The notes: generated by a model from the sequence alone, not told the origin. 64,000 nucleotides of DNA from Hofstenia miamia (GCA_900660155.1 CABFPE010000562.1:463191-527190), one strand, 5' to 3'. Counted from the first letter of the stretch, positions 21,040 through 34,812 are shown. Made by a program: numbers and translations.

Positions 21040-22388
21040 ATTTTTTTGACTGAATTTTGTATTGTTTTAATTTTAGACACTATTTTGACAGATTTTGAAG
21101 TGGTGATGAGGGAAGCTGTACAAGATGTTTGGCCTAGCTGTGCCTGCTGTGGTTGCCTATTTCATTTTGCACAGGTGATTTTGAGGAAATTATGTGAATT
21201 AGGTATACTTAACTGTTTCATGGAATGTTTAAGCTTAACAGTGTTCTATTTTTAAATTATATTTGTGAAATATTGTTGTTAGCCACAGAGATGCTTTTAA
21301 GGTTTAATATTGGAGTACAGAAAAAACAGTGGGATGCGTTCTATCATTAGGTGTGTAATGGCCATAGCATTTTTGCCTTTAAATGAAATTTGTTGGACCT
21401 CCAAGTTATGAATTCACCTTACACAGATGCATTGTTTCCATATTTTTGGTATTTTGAGATGCAATGGTTGTCAACAGTTGGTATAGATTCATGGTGTGTT
21501 AATGGCTATTCAGTTCACTCTAATAATGACATTGAAGGTATTTTTCTACTTTAATAATGTTTAATCAATTTAGGTTGGCATTTTGCAATGACCAGGCAAA
21601 TACCTTCAATACATCCCAATATATATTCCTTTATTGATTGGATGAAGGAAGAAGAAGCCAGAAGTTGAGGATTGATGGCTCAAATTGATGTGGGTAAAAT
21701 AAAACATCATTTGTGGATGTGTCTGTGAATGAGTCAAATACACAAGTCAATGATGCCTGTATAGTTTGTTTATGTGAATTAGCCAACCAAATTCATCATT
21801 ATGCCATGTGGGCATGGTTCACTTTGCTCCACTTGCAAGTATATCCTATTTGTCATGGGCCACTTCAAATAATCATAAGACTCTAAATTTCATAATGTTT
21901 TGTGCTAGATTTTGTACATTTTTTGTCACCTAAATGTTATGTGAATTTAACATATTTTCAGTATTGTGTTAAATGTCATGTAAATTTAACATATTTTCAG
22001 TCTTGTGTTAAAATTTCATGTGAATTTCTACTTAAAATGCTTTGATAAATATTTTTTATGATAACTTAATGTCATGTGAATTCTATTTTTAAGCCTAATG
22101 TATTGTCCTTAACATGTCATTTGAATTTTTATTTAAAGTGTCATCTATGTATGCATTGAACAATAATTTCAGGAGTTCTTATTAAACTAAATTTCATTTG
22201 CTTATGTTATGCAGTGCATGCCTTTAAGTTGTATTTTTAGATTTGCTAGTTGTGTTTAGATTATTAATTTTGTAGTGTTAACTTCACCTATTTTTTCCTG
22301 TTCATATTGTCATAATGGTTTGCTATGTCAATCTCAAGGTTCCCTATTTTGGTTTCAAGATTTCTTATGTTGATAAAAAGTACCAACC
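21040..22388 (+). mobile_element. MULE transposon remnant: transposase core, RING-like C-terminus, right TIR
   Basis: The frame starts after TTTTAG at about 21074 with DTILTDFEVVMREAVQDVWP and then GCLFHFAQVILRKLCELG, the MULE block ITDFE...CFFH..Q. Later come MAIAFLPLNEI and, across a 36-nt GT-AG intron (21538-21573), NDIE then GWHFAMTRQIPSIHPNIYSF, equivalent to the usual NN-EGWH...HPN-Y block. At 21745-21870 a Cys/His cluster reads CIVC, then in a shifted frame MPCGHGSLCSTC, then PICHGPL, which together resemble a C3HC4 RING. At least one frameshift lies between these pieces and stops occur upstream, so the copy is dead. The right TIR at about 22296-22388 ends GTACCAACC and is shared with the MITEs at 48718 and 57449. 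The left TIR was not found. Confidence 0.72.
21890..22140 (+). repeat. Short irregular tandem repeats inside the MULE
   Basis: A phrase close to TGTCATGTGAATTTAACATA recurs about five times at roughly 50-60 base spacing, with drift. It lies between the RING-like coding end and the terminal inverted repeat, a place where MULEs often carry subterminal repeats. Confidence 0.6.
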
Positions 22389-22849
22389 AACTTCAGTGTA
22401 AACTAATTTGCTCTTACATGTTTATTTAAATATTCATTACTTTGATCTACATTTTATCATAATAAAATAGCCTGGCTAAGATCATCATATTAACACAATG
22501 TTCCATTTATTTACCATATATGATATATTTCAATTTAAATTGGTGGTTTTTGTAGCAAGTTAAAGACTTTTAGTACATTGAAGATTAGTGCTAAATTTTA
22601 GTTTTAATGATTAGTTTTATAGTTTTAGTGTAGAATTTTGTCAACACTTATTTTGAGCAGAATAGGTATAATTGCTATAACATTCATCCTTTTCTGTATG
22701 CTGAGGTGTGAGGGATTCCATAATCACTCCCTATCATATCATATTATTATTGTCCCAGTGAATCTGGGTTTACTAACTATAATATTCTGTTTAGATTAGG
22801 AGTATGTCATGTCATGTTACAGGTTCAAAACCTGACACTTAACCATACA
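22389..22849. other. Repeat sequence shared with 47810-48000
   Basis: The part at about 22440-22610 matches 47810-48000 in reverse orientation (for example TTCCATTTATTTACCATATA). No gene is seen. This is probably another interspersed repeat next to the MULE end. Confidence 0.5.
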
Positions 22850-25800
22850 AGAGAAGGGAGTTCCACCTTGTCAATACTTGGCAACAGCTCCATTCTTTGA
22901 GGAAACATCAGGATTCAGCAATGAGACTCACAGTGTGTGAATAGTGTTCTCAGTGGATTTGTGTGTTGAATAACCTAATAATTTATTGCATTGACTACCC
23001 TTGTTATTGTCATTGCGCTAATAAGGAATGATAACACAACTCAGATGCTTTAGCTTATTATAATTCCTTACATACAATATCCCTACATTTATAAACATAC
23101 ATAGAGCCCTATGATACATGTGAGTAATCAATGCTGTCAGCAGAAAACATGAAATGACTAATGGTCTATAGGTTGATATACAATCTAATACAATATCAAT
23201 ACAGACAATGTAGGCCAAATGGCAGTGATCAGGGCTCATAGGCACCTCATATGTATAATAGGTTTTATTATTGGAAATAACAAATTTAGATCTAAAAAGG
23301 GTTAGCCTAGATTGAGTTATCATAGACATGTTTTATTTATGAATGAATCAAGGGGAAAGCTCCAACAGATAAAAACCCTTATTTGTAACCTTAACCTAAG
23401 AGCACATTTGAAAGGCTGGATCATGCAGCTTCTCCTAAATACCTTTAACCAGATCTGGTGACCACCTGCAGAATACTCTCATGCTCAAATGTTTAGCCTT
23501 CCTAAACATAATTAAATAACCTGAATACAAAATATCAGTAAATCCAATAAAATTTATTCATCACAATCACAACCATTCCTGCATATTTATACTAAATTTC
23601 TGTAAACAGTTAAGCAATTGGCAAGTACCTGTTCCTTAATGTTGTTGACAATTTTCTCTCTTTTTCTTTGTGTGCTAATTTTTTGAGCAACATAAGCATT
23701 AATTAGCTTGTGTGAGTTCATTGTTTATTATTTTGCCAAACTGTTTGCTGATGTAACTAATATCAAACTACACTGTAAAAAATTCTACAAAATAATAAAA
23801 TGATAATACCCATGTGTTTACATTTTAATCAAATTATTATACTGTTAGTCTTAGTTGTGTCCTCATTTTCTCTCTATTTGACCATACACCAATTATGCCA
23901 CATTTGACCTCAAGCATAGCTAATTAAGGATGACCACTCTTTCTCTGAACCATCTCCACTGCTCTTCTGATTAATTTGTTCATTTCCAGCATTTCCCAGT
24001 TAAGATTTTAATGTGATACACTCTATGTCTATTGTGAGTTGGGTTAAATGAAAGGCTCTGTGCACAATAGTTTTATGAGCAACTTGGTATCCTTTTCTTA
24101 TACTTCTCCATAGACTTGTTGAACTATGTTGTCTTTTCATTCATGTATGATGTTTATCTCAACTAATAGTCTCTCATCATCTGTATCTACCCATGAGATT
24201 TCCCTGGGTGTTGTGTTGCCCCATTTTTTAATGTTGATTTTATTGATTTCTCTCTGAGTGTTAGGTGTTAATGCTATGGCAGTTGACTGTCAAAGCATAT
24301 CTTCTAGCTGTATTTCTTCTTGTGATTTACTTACCATCTTGATTATTTCAATTGGGCGCTACTGGCCTTCTGATCTCATTATCTCTAGTCTTTTTATTAT
24401 TTTTGTATATGTGCATTGTAGATACTCCTTTAGGAAACATCTCATTTCTTTCATGATTATTTGGTTTACACCTGCTGTCTTGATTTTCTGTCACATCCAA
24501 TGCTTCAGCTTGCTCTCTTCTTACTCGATTGATTGTTGTTAACCATGGTTGCAATTTCAGAGCTCTGAGTTTCATGTTAAACAATACTCCCCACATATAT
24601 TTCCATGTTTCATCACTGAGTTTATCTATTTCACTCAGACATATTCCTGTCTTATTGGTAAGTTCAACTATGCTTGGTCTTCCCAAGGTGTATTGTTGCA
24701 TTAGTAAGAATCTTTGGTATGCTTTCTTTGTTGGTGAAAGTGACATTACACTTGTGCTCTGCACCATCCAGTTTTATATGTTGGCTGGGATCAGTACTAT
24801 TGCTAGTTCATGTTTCTTGTTTCTTAAAATCTACTTTCTTTCCTTTTTCAGCATTGGTAGCACCAGCTTCTTGTTCTCTTTTAGTTCTATGCTGAGTATC
24901 CATATTCATGTTCTCACTCTGACATCTGGTTCATTTGGTTCCTCAAAAATCATATTTTTGACATTTCTATTGGAGTCCATCTCACATGTTCTCCTTATTT
25001 CATGCAGTGTTGCTTTGGTGGATTTATGACATGTTTTGATAGGTGACTTGATATCAATGAGCAGTCATTCTTTGTGTATTGGCTTTTCTGCTTTCATGTC
25101 TTTCCTTACCTCTTTGATTTGTTTTAGGTGCTCAGGTGTTTGATTCATGCTGCATTTTAGGTAAATGTTGCCTATCTTTTCTAGTTGATTCCCTATTCCT
25201 GTAATTTCCATTGTATTTACTTGTTAGAACATGTCAATAGCTATTTTTGGTTCTACCATCAGCCATTGTGCTGGTGTCATTGCATTGATTGTAAATCTAT
25301 TTTTATGAGCTCAGAAATTTTCTTTGTTTGTGTTTCTATGATGAAGACGTTTTTGAGTCTTTCTGTGATTGATGTTAGGAATTCTGTGACATTCTCTGTT
25401 GAATCCTCTACTGTGATTATAATCATTTTTGTGTGATGGTTCAGTAGCATCTGCTACCAAGCTCTAATGTAAATTGATTATTTCCTTTTGAATGTAATTC
25501 TTTGTTAATTGTGGGTAGGGATGTACTTATATCAAATGCTTCATTCTATTAACAATTGTAGTTAACTTTTATTAACATCCAATGTAGTTGAACACTATTT
25601 AGGTGTGAATGTATTTCTGCAGTTTCCCTGATGACTGATCTTCTGTAAGCCTCTGGCACACTTTGATCTCTTAATCTTCCAACATTTAGTTGTCTTCACT
25701 GCCAATAGTTTGTCTCCAAGTCTCAGCTCAATGAAGTAGCTTATGTGTTCCATATCCTAACTCAGTGCAACTCTCAAGGCTGGATGTAACTGACTTAAAC

Positions 25801-25980
25801 TCAATTTGTTATGTGTAATTTGTACTTGCAACCTGGCAATGTCACTAGCTGCATGATAAATATTTGCTTAGCCATTACTGAAAAATACTGGCTTTAAAGA
25901 AGATAAATATTTAAATAGATAATTACATGCAGCTTCCTAACTTACATTTCATTAGTACCATAGCAGATGACAGATGAATA
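22850..25980 (-). mobile_element. Degenerate LTR-type element on minus strand (LTR family B with unassigned coding region)
   Basis: 25448-25980 matches, in reverse, 29260-29744, and 22850-23870 matches, in reverse, sequence starting at about 28600. So the same LTR-like repeat lies on both sides of a coding-like stretch at 24258-25440. That stretch, read on the minus strand, contains IYLKCSMNQTPEHLKQIKEV and KNMIFEEPNEPDVRVRT. It corresponds to the plus-strand fossil at 30897-31423. The sequence is almost free of CpG and heavily decayed, hence old and broken many times. No reverse transcriptase was seen in it. The outer edges are approximate. Confidence 0.5.
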
Positions 25981-26195
25981 TAACAGGATACTGAATAAAC
26001 TGATCAACAAAAAAATAATTTTGACCAAGCAAAAGTCATGCAGCACCAACAGTGTTCATGAAGCACTGAGCAAAGTATAGATGATGTATAGATTTTCAGG
26101 AACTGAACAAAGTGACAAAAAAGACTCTTACCCACTTCCCAGAATAGAAGATATGCTGTGTGAAGCAAGCAAGCACAAGTACTTTACATTGATAG

Positions 26196-27174
26196 TGTAG
26201 AGTCACTCAGGGCCTAATTTTTTCAAACTTATTATTTTTGGCACTCTGAAATAGTGTTGCATCTTTTTGACAATTTGATTTCTTGATTTGTTGCTATTTA
26301 TTTGTATCAATTTCTTTTAATCAATTATTCAAATTTTGAGTGTAGGTATTTTGATAGTGTTAGTATTTGTCCCCTTGATTTGAATTACACGTGATTGCTC
26401 ATTTTAACTTTGCAAGGGAAATTGTGCTTTGAAACTGTAAACAAGTCAGGTAATAAGTTATAGATTTTGGTAATAAATATCTGAGTCACTGTAGCAAAGT
26501 ACACAATAAATTTGGCTTCCTTCTACTGCATTTGGTTGTTTCAATTATTTATCTATTAACCCCCTTTAGATTCGTCATGAAAGATTTGTTGATGATAACT
26601 ATTGCTTAAGATCAGGCAACAATTTGGGAGGAAACTGCACCAGGTCTGGGGCATCATATAGCGCCTTAACAGTGATAGCCTGAATCATGGCCACTTTAGG
26701 TTACAGTTACACATAGGGAATAATATCTTTTATTCAATCTGTTCATCAATGCACTTAATAATTTACACCTTGCAAATATACTATGCTGTTGTTGAACATG
26801 AATGCACAGCAATTATGTGCCTGTTATTTATTATTTATTTACATGAGCTGAGATAAGAGGAGATAAGAAAACTCTGAGATAAATTGTTTATTGAGCTAAA
26901 AATTAATACTTGAGACACACAATTAGCACCTTGGCAAGTAGGAATGGTTTCAAAGATCTGGCTTTGGCATGATGCCATGTGAATTGGTCACTGCTGGAGG
27001 TCTTTTTGGAATGGAGTTTCTTTATTTGTTAGGCAAAAATCAGTGAACCACCAATGTATGTTTTCTGTTAGAATGTGGGTCACTCTCTGCTATGGTAGAA
27101 TTTGCAACATTTGATCTAAACTCTTGAGTTACCCAGTACTGCTAGAGTAGCCAGAGCTCCCCCACAATTATACA
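26196..27174 (+). repeat. Solo LTR, family 2, inserted in a reverse transcriptase fossil
   Basis: It starts TGTAGAGTCACTCAGGGCC and ends ATTATACA. The 4-bp target duplication ATAG is at 26192-26195 and 27175-27178. Reverse transcriptase sequence lies on both sides, and no internal element sequence belongs to this LTR, so it is a solo LTR. It aligns over its length with the split minus copy at 4409-4744/19803-20420. Confidence 0.88.
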
Positions 27175-28599
27175 ATAGATATATGTAAAGTGTATTGGCA
27201 GATGTGAATGGAAGAAGAAGATATCAAAAAACAGCAATCATCACACCTTACAGGTTGTACAAATGGATATACATGGTGTTCAGATTGTGCATGTGCTGGC
27301 AACTTTCCAGAGATACATAGCAAAGGTACTAAAGAACAAGAAACATAAACTGGAAGATTGCATGAACACATACATAGATGACATCATCATTACAAGTCAC
27401 ACAAAAGAAGAACATCTTGAAAAGCTGGAAAGTACACTATCAATCCTCAAAAAAGCAGGCCTGCAAATCAATGGGAGCAAATTTGACATACTGAAGGAGA
27501 AGATCATATTCTTGGGAAGAGTGAAAGAAAACGGGCAAATATGTATGAAGGACAATGTGAGAGACATGATTTGGAAGATAGAGAAACCAACTAACAAGAA
27601 AGATATACAGTGGATAATGGATTTCTTCAACTACTATGGAACATTCATACCTAACATTGCTGGGAAAACTGCCAAAATGACATGACTAATGAGAAAGTCT
27701 GTGCCTTTTATATGGACATGGCAGGAGCAGGAGTAATTGGACAATATAAAGGAAGAACTAGCACAACTGCCATTGCTGAAAATGCCAGATTACAATTAAA
27801 CATAAATTTTGGCAAGCAGTCTTACCAATTATGATCAAAGAAGAGATATCAGAGCAACAGATCATAGAAAAACAAATGGATGATGTCATACTGAATAAAA
27901 TCATAAAAAACTGAAAGAGCCACAACTAAAGCTATTGAAACTAACAGTGAGCTACTGAGAAAGATACAAATGGAAGACAAACAAAAACAGACTATTATAT
28001 GTTTAATCACAGAACAACAGAATCACAATCCCAGAATATTACAAAAGGGAAATTATAAGGAAGCTACACAAGAAGGGCCATTTAGGCATCATGCAGAGAG
28101 AAAGTACTTTCAATGCAAGGTTTATTACAACAGCAGTTAGAAAAGTCACAGAAGAGGTAATTAACAAATGTACAACATGCCTTCTAAATAACAAGCAGTA
28201 TTTCCCAACCCAGAGAGCACCACTAGAAAAGATCATAGCAAGACAGCCTAAAGAAATTGTATATATGGACTTGGAGATGCTGTCAAGAGATGAAGAAGGA
28301 TATCAACACTTGCTAATAATGGTTCATAACTTTACTAAATATGCAAGGATGATCCAGATGAAGAACACAATGGCAGAAACAACAGCAGAGATAGTAATGA
28401 ATGAATGGATCCTAAAGTTTGGGCCAATAGAGACAATAATTACAGAAAAATGGCCACAATTCCAAAGTGGTCTGTTTCAGGAAATGTCATGACTATTGGA
28501 AATAGTAAGTAAGAAACAATGGCATACCACCCACAAGTGAATGGTGCAGTGGAAAGACTGAACAGGGCATTGATTAAGTTGATAACAGTCACAACATCA

Positions 28600-29744
28600 A
28601 GGATAGTGCAGCATAATCCAAGGCATAATGCAGCTAAGAAGAGAAGAACAAAGGATTATTCAGTATTAAGATCAAATTATGATTTATTAATTGTAAACAA
28701 ATTAAAGTTAATTATCATCATTATGTTTGTAATATGCAACTAAGAAATAAGATAGCAAATTAGTACTTGTCAACAAATAATTTTACCAAACAAAGAGGTT
28801 GAAAATGCTTCCATTATTTTTAGCCATATTTGGCAGATGATAAATTCAAATTTGAACAACAGGTACTTTTTCAATTCAACTATAAATAGAGCAAGAATTA
28901 ATTTGTGAAACTGTTGAAGTAAATTCTTTGAAAATCTTATCTTTAGATTTTATTTGGTTTGCTTACTTATAAATCATGTCAAGCTAAACTGTAGATGCAG
29001 TAGTACAGCTTGGGCACACATCTAGAGCAATTTGAGGGTCCTTGATCCAAGCCATGAACATGCATTTATATTAGGTGTACAAATAGGGGTTTTACTCTAT
29101 TTAGCTGACTATTGATTCAATCATTTACATGTATTAAATAATTGATTATCAGAGAAAAGGCTAGAGTGCCTACTGTAGGTTATATCTGTATTACATATCT
29201 AATTAGGTGACCTGTAATAAACTGATAAAAATGACTATGCATGTAACATTATTTAAATGTAAGGTAGGAAGCTGCAAGTAATTATTTACTTTATTTATCT
29301 ATGTTAATTAAAGGCAATAGTTTTTTGTAATGGCTAAGGTAATATTTATTAAGCAACTAGTGACACTGCCAGGTTGTGAAGTACTAAATTACACATTACA
29401 AATTGAGTTTAAGTCAGTTACATCCAGCCTTGATAGCTGCACTGAGTTAGGGTAAGGAACACATAAGTTACTTCATTGAGCTGAGACTTGGAACTAATCA
29501 AACAACAATGAAGGCACATGGATGTGGATTCATTTAGAGATTGGAGTTGGCCAGAGGCCATAGTAAAATCATGGAAAGGAACTGTGACAATGGTCTACCT
29601 AAATAATATGGAGTTACTCAAAGTTAGTGCAAGTTAACAATAACATATCTCATGTTGGAGCAGGGAAATAACATATAACATATAACAGGAAGCAATGATT
29701 TAATGAATAGTTAACTCTGTTAAAGCTTGGTAGCAGATGCTACA
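28600..29744 (+). repeat. LTR-B-type repeat inserted in integrase fossil
   Basis: Integrase-like sequence stops near 28600 and resumes near 29745. The intervening 1.1 kb matches the LTR-like repeats at 22850-23870 and 25448-25980 (both reversed), and its first part matches 42950-43155. It ends GGTAGCAGATGCTACA. Possible target duplications are weak (ATTA against ATTG). Confidence 0.6.
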
Positions 29745-31423
29745 ATTGGAGGACAAAAGTGGTGAAATGTAATCAAGGTGGTGGAGTATTTCTATAACAA
29801 TGGGCATGATGCCATTCAAGGTGATGTTTGGAAGGGAAGCTGTGACACCACTCTCAATGCAATACTTCAACTATAGTGGAAGAATGGACAATGATTATGT
29901 GAATCAACTAAGAACCCAAATTACTGTAATACATGAAACAATGTGCCATAATATCAAGAAGTCTGCTGTGAGACAGCAATGAATTTACAATAAAAAAATT
30001 TATGGTCATGCACATAAGATAGGCAACACAGTATATGCATTTACACCTGTAAGGCAAACAGACATGAACCAGGTCTGAAAACTTAAAACAATTTGATCAG
30101 GACCATATACAATAATGCAAGTATTACCAAACAATGAGTATATGCTAAACAATAGCAGATTATTGCATTTTCAAAACCTAAAATGAGCAATGGCAGATGT
30201 TGATTAAACTAGATTATATGAAAATGCCAAATTTAAAATAAACTGAATTAACAGAAATGAGGTTATCTATGATATGAATGAGCTAGGTAGTTTACTAGAA
30301 GAAGGTTTCAACAATGAGTTAAAAACAAATATTGGTAAAGAAACCTTACAACCAAGAGTACTGCTAAGAAGGGCAGCAAGTGATAAATATGTATATGACC
30401 CCAAAGTATGTTACTTAGACTTACTTACTGAATTTAGGCAAATTGAGAGAGATGCAACAACCAAGAAGCAAGAGGGTACTCCAAATTCAGAAGGCAGAGG
30501 AAATGACAACATCCAACCCAATACACAGGAGGTCTCAAACAGGATGTTGAGGGCAGAAGGGACAAGAACAAAGCATTGACTTATTGAAGGCATTGAGTGA
30601 AGAGGCATCCAAGTAGTCCCCAATGCTGATGCAAGGGCAGGGAGACAAAAAGATGAAATGCCTCTCTGATTGGAGATCTGTGATGCTGATTTGAGGGCAT
30701 GCAGAGAATTTCACACTTGAGACAGTACAAGGAAGCACATGTACATTAATCAGATAGCCAGGATACCAGAGATCAACATCAACAAGGACAATTTAATGTG
30801 ATAATTCATATCTTAAAAGAGAAAGAATATAACAAAAATTTGGAGAAACAGTTAGATCAAACATTCAGGATGGCAAGAGTCCAGTAAATATGCATAGTGA
30901 TTTTCACAAGAATAACTCTATCCAAAATCCCTGACTTTTTGCATGACCTAACCATGCAGGTAGAAAACATGTTTCCATGGAAGAAAGAAGTGACAGACAC
31001 CAAATTATTAGAACTAAAATGCTTTGACCTGCATATAAATTATTGGGTAGCAATCTCTAGGCTGATCATGGATCCTTGCATAGCAATAGATTTATTCAAA
31101 CAAATGAAAACAATCAAATTAATGACAAACACAGAAGGTGTGGAGAAAGCCAATACTTTATTTATCAAATGCAGCCTCATGCAGAGACAAGAGCACATCA
31201 GACAAATAGAATAGATATGGAAACAGATGAAGCTACAGAAGAAGATAAATGAACAGTGGCCAGAAATAAACATAGAGGCGCCATCTAAGAAATACCACAA
31301 AATGATAGAGGTGGCACTAACAGAGATAAATAGAGCATATGAGCTGAATATGAATAAAGATTTTAAGAATATGATATTCAAGGAGAAAAATGGACTGGAA
31401 ATCAGATTCAGGACATCCATGTG

Positions 31424-32020
31424 AGTAGTATACATAAAACAGGGGAGAGGTCACAAATGAGTCACTGGTTGATTGACAGCTCACTAGTGATTCATGAATA
31501 TTGGAGGAGTGTTTTTAGTGACACACTGTTTGATTGACAGATCACTAATAGTTTTTCAGTGACGTCATGTACTTGACTAATGGATTTCTGACAGGTTGCG
31601 ATAACTTGCAAAGTGCTTTTTGTCAGGTTGGCGTAATGTATATCTGACACTTATCACTAATTAGGTTTTTTAATTGATTTTTATGGTGATTCATTTACAT
31701 ATTATGGACAATTTAGTTTACATACATTTTTGGTATGACTAATTTCATTTTGTTAATATCACAATTGTTTGCATACATTACATTTTGTTAATATATACCA
31801 CGTTATAACACATTAAATTCCATGAGTTTGGATGATTGCATGTACAGTGTAATTTGGGAAAACTTTCAAAACCGCATTTCGCATTTTGTCAAAATTCATT
31901 GTTAACACACTTATCATATCATGGTTTTTCAAGCAATAATTAATTTTTTCATAATTTCGATAACTTGCAAGTACAATGTTTAACTTGCTTTCGGGAATTT
32001 TTTTCAAAATGACCTCACCT
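31424..32020 (+). repeat. Left terminal repeat of the Polinton
   Basis: It begins AGTAGTATACATAAAACAGG and includes GGAGGAGTGTTTTTAGTGAC and TTGACTAATGGATTTCTGAC. The same sequence recurs in direct orientation from 34811 and inverted at 39736-40287. Confidence 0.8.
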
Positions 32021-34277
32021 TGTTTTCAAAAACATGCAATTTCATTTATGTAAACAATATTTTCGCTTCTAAGCAAACAAACTATTTTAAAACTTTTTGT
32101 TAATACATTAAAACAAAATTCATCAATTTCCAAAATATAAAAACCGCGTATTTAAGTGAGCATGGTAAAGCCCACATTTTTTAAAAACAAGACAAAACAC
32201 ATCTATATTATACATGCTACACTTATAATAATGGTAAATCACACTATTAAATTTTGTCTATTGTATTAGCTTATCACTGCCAACATTGATGTGAGTTCAT
32301 ATATTATCATCAACTGCTGTCTTTATTTCCCATGCATAGATAATTTTTGTCAAGTCTTGTTCATCTGATGTGTGTCAATAATCACACAATGCCATCAATA
32401 AAATATTACTAAGAATTAATATAAATGTTATGCATCCGCAAAATTAAATAGGGAATAATTACGCCATGCAATTAATAATCAAGATCTTATATACACTCTC
32501 TTTTGACATATTAAATTAACACATAATTACTATCAAATAAATTAATTTGATATATTCACTAGAAAAAAAATTATGTCCCGTGAAATATGCATGTGTTCCC
32601 TCCTCTCTAACAGTGGTTGTTTTCTTCCCAATTCTGATTTTCACATGCCATGCACTTTTATCTAACTTGCATACACTGTACATGGATTTTCCAAAACACA
32701 TTTTTATCAGGGTAAATGCGTCCAACATTCTTTCTTCTTAATGTGTTATTCAATCATGGGAATTTGTCAATGCAATAGTATTTTCCATTGTTAGTTAATC
32801 ATTACAGTGTTGGCTAAAAAACAATGTTAATTTAAAACTGAGTTAATAATTTGCTTTTACCTTCAAGAAATGTATTTCATGATAAAACACGCGATCCTTG
32901 AGAACAACAGTCTGGATTTCCTCTCTCTTACGCATTACCATGGGGATCATATACGAGAAATTCTCTCAAATTGATGGGATAACTTAGACTCAAACATTTT
33001 TTGCACAGCAATATTCATTGTTGTTCAACACATCTAGACACATGCAAGCTAAAACATAAGCACTTATAAATTTTACATGTTAAATCAAATATACCTTTTG
33101 GTTATGATCAGTTTTTTAGGATATAGGCATTCTTTTTTCATTCTAACATGGAGACATTCTTCAATTGATAAACTGCAGAAAATCATGAAATGACAGGAGG
33201 CAGAGCTAAAATATAGTCGTTAATTTTCTTATACATTTTTAAACATACACACATTTTTGTTGTTGTTGGAGTCTTTTTCACATGGAGGTTTTCTTTTTTT
33301 ATTTTTTGATAAAACAGCACATCATGAAATGAGCAAAATCGAGCTAAATATTTTTGGTTATTTTTTCTTATACATTTTAAAAAATTATGTATACATATAT
33401 AAATAAACAGGGAAATATATTTTACCTTTTATAAAATAAATGATGTGTGTGTGGGAGGCAATAGAGTGAATAGGTTTTTTCAGTTGATGGAGAATCATTC
33501 AGCGGAGTGAGGAAACTAAACTATATATTAAATAACCATTCAATTAAAATATATTATACCAATTTCAAGATAAATTATATGTGGGAGGCATTGGAGTGAA
33601 ATAGATTTTCTTCTTCTTGGCAAACAGCACCAAATTATTCAAATGGAGAATTGACTAAACAAAAACATTAATTTATAACACTACTGATAAAAGCATACAT
33701 GGAGAAATTTAACAAGTTCATATGGACATGGAGAATGAGGGGAAATATTGTACATCAAACAATAAATTATATGAGGAATTGTCTAAACAATACATTAATT
33801 TATAATATGGTTGACAAAGGCATACGTGGAGAAATTTAACAAATTTGTATATGAACACAGAGAATGGGGAAACTTTGTACATGAGGTAGTCAATTATTCA
33901 AATGATGGAATTCTAAATAAAAAATTAATTTAAAATCAACATTGACGAAAAACATATGGATGGAAATTTAACAAATTCGCATTGAGCATGGTGGAGGGAT
34001 CATGAGGGAGCAATTATGTAAAAACAGCAGGGGTAGAACATTGGAAATATCTAAATGTAAAATATAATATTTAATTTTTGAAAAATAAACTACCATATAC
34101 AAGGACTTGGAGCGGATACAATGTGGGAGGGAGAATGAACTATGAATTACTATGTGTCGGAATCTAAAACACAAATTAATAACACATACAATATAAATTT
34201 TTCATTTACCTAGATGAATACATTTAATCCCAACATCAATTAGTGCAGAGGTAGTAGCAATGATGGACTTGGAATTA
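32021..34277. other. Polinton internal sequence; degenerate tandem units at 33440-34030
   Basis: AT-rich sequence without a recognisable gene. From about 33440 to 34030 a phrase like ACATGGAGAAATTTAACAA recurs every 110-120 bases with strong drift, mixed with GTGGGAGGCA motifs. It reads as an old minisatellite-like part of the element. Confidence 0.45.
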
Positions 34278-34812
34278 TTAATCTTTTCGATATCTAAACA
34301 AGAGTTTAACATTATAAACATGTAAATTGTTATTACCTTTATGTCCATATGGCAGCATTTCTATGCTGTTATCGAGATAGCGTTTATTATCATAACATGA
34401 TAATGCTATGTGATTTGACGTCTCTACACTAATTGAATGCATGTGTGAATGTATTCCAGTCATTGGTCTTCGAATGATACCATCTTCCAGAAGAATATTC
34501 TTGAACAAATCAAAATTCATCGTCTGCTTCACTGACCAGGTTACACCTTTTGCACTGGCCTTCTCCAATATCTCATGACTTTTGCTTGAATATTCAACAG
34601 AATATAGTTTTGGTTTAAGTGCAACTACACAGTTTAATACACCCCCGGCCAATTCGTCCTTGACTTTAAGGTACACTTTTTTATTCACATCAGAGTATAG
34701 GGGTGACAATATTGGATAATTTGAAAAGTTTAAGTGATGAGAGATTGATTCTAACTCTGTGTACAAATTTTCAATCTTAATTTTATAGAGTAACAAGTCC
34801 ATGTCAGAATAG
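34278..34812 (-). pseudogene. Polinton protein-primed DNA polymerase B, C-terminal part (fossil)
   Basis: On the minus strand the frame reads LLYKIKIENLYTELESISHH, then LNFSNYP, SPLYSDVNKKVYLKVKDELAGG, KPKLYSVEYSSKSHEI, KGVTWSVKQTMNFDLFKNIL, and near the end HIALSCYDNKRYL and LPYGHKG. This order (an E-LY segment, F-FS-YP, LY----NKKV---KDE--G, L-PK-YS, KGV---V, LS--DDKRY, YGH) is that of Polinton/Maverick pPolB after the catalytic Asp motif. The enzyme replicates the element from a protein primer. The upstream side of the coding match ends where the second terminal repeat starts at 34811. Confidence 0.8.

Larger units (their letters stand above)
25981..31423 (+). mobile_element. Old Ty3/gypsy-like pol fossil (RT, integrase and downstream coding region)
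   Basis: About 26100-26195 encodes YPLPRIEDMLCEASKHKYF, the start of a Ty3-type reverse transcriptase palm. 27300-27690 carries NTYIDDIIITSHTKEEHLEK, the YxDD region. 27970-28600 encodes an integrase zinc-binding end and core (GHLGI, CTTCLLNNKQYF, YQHLLIMVHNFTKYARM). 29800-30200 holds the rest of integrase (FKVMFGREAVTPLSMQY), and 30274-30580 and 30897-31423 hold later coding sequence. It parallels the family-1 element in order. It is interrupted by a solo LTR2 (26196-27174), by LTR-B-type sequence (28600-29744) and at its right edge by a Polinton. CpG is nearly absent and breaks are numerous, so it is old. Confidence 0.75.

Noticed and set aside
24258-25436. Plus-strand frames rich in Phe, Ser and Cys as membrane proteins
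   Set aside because: They are the complement of a Lys/Glu-rich coding fossil on the minus strand, which matches a second copy at 30.9-31.4 kb.
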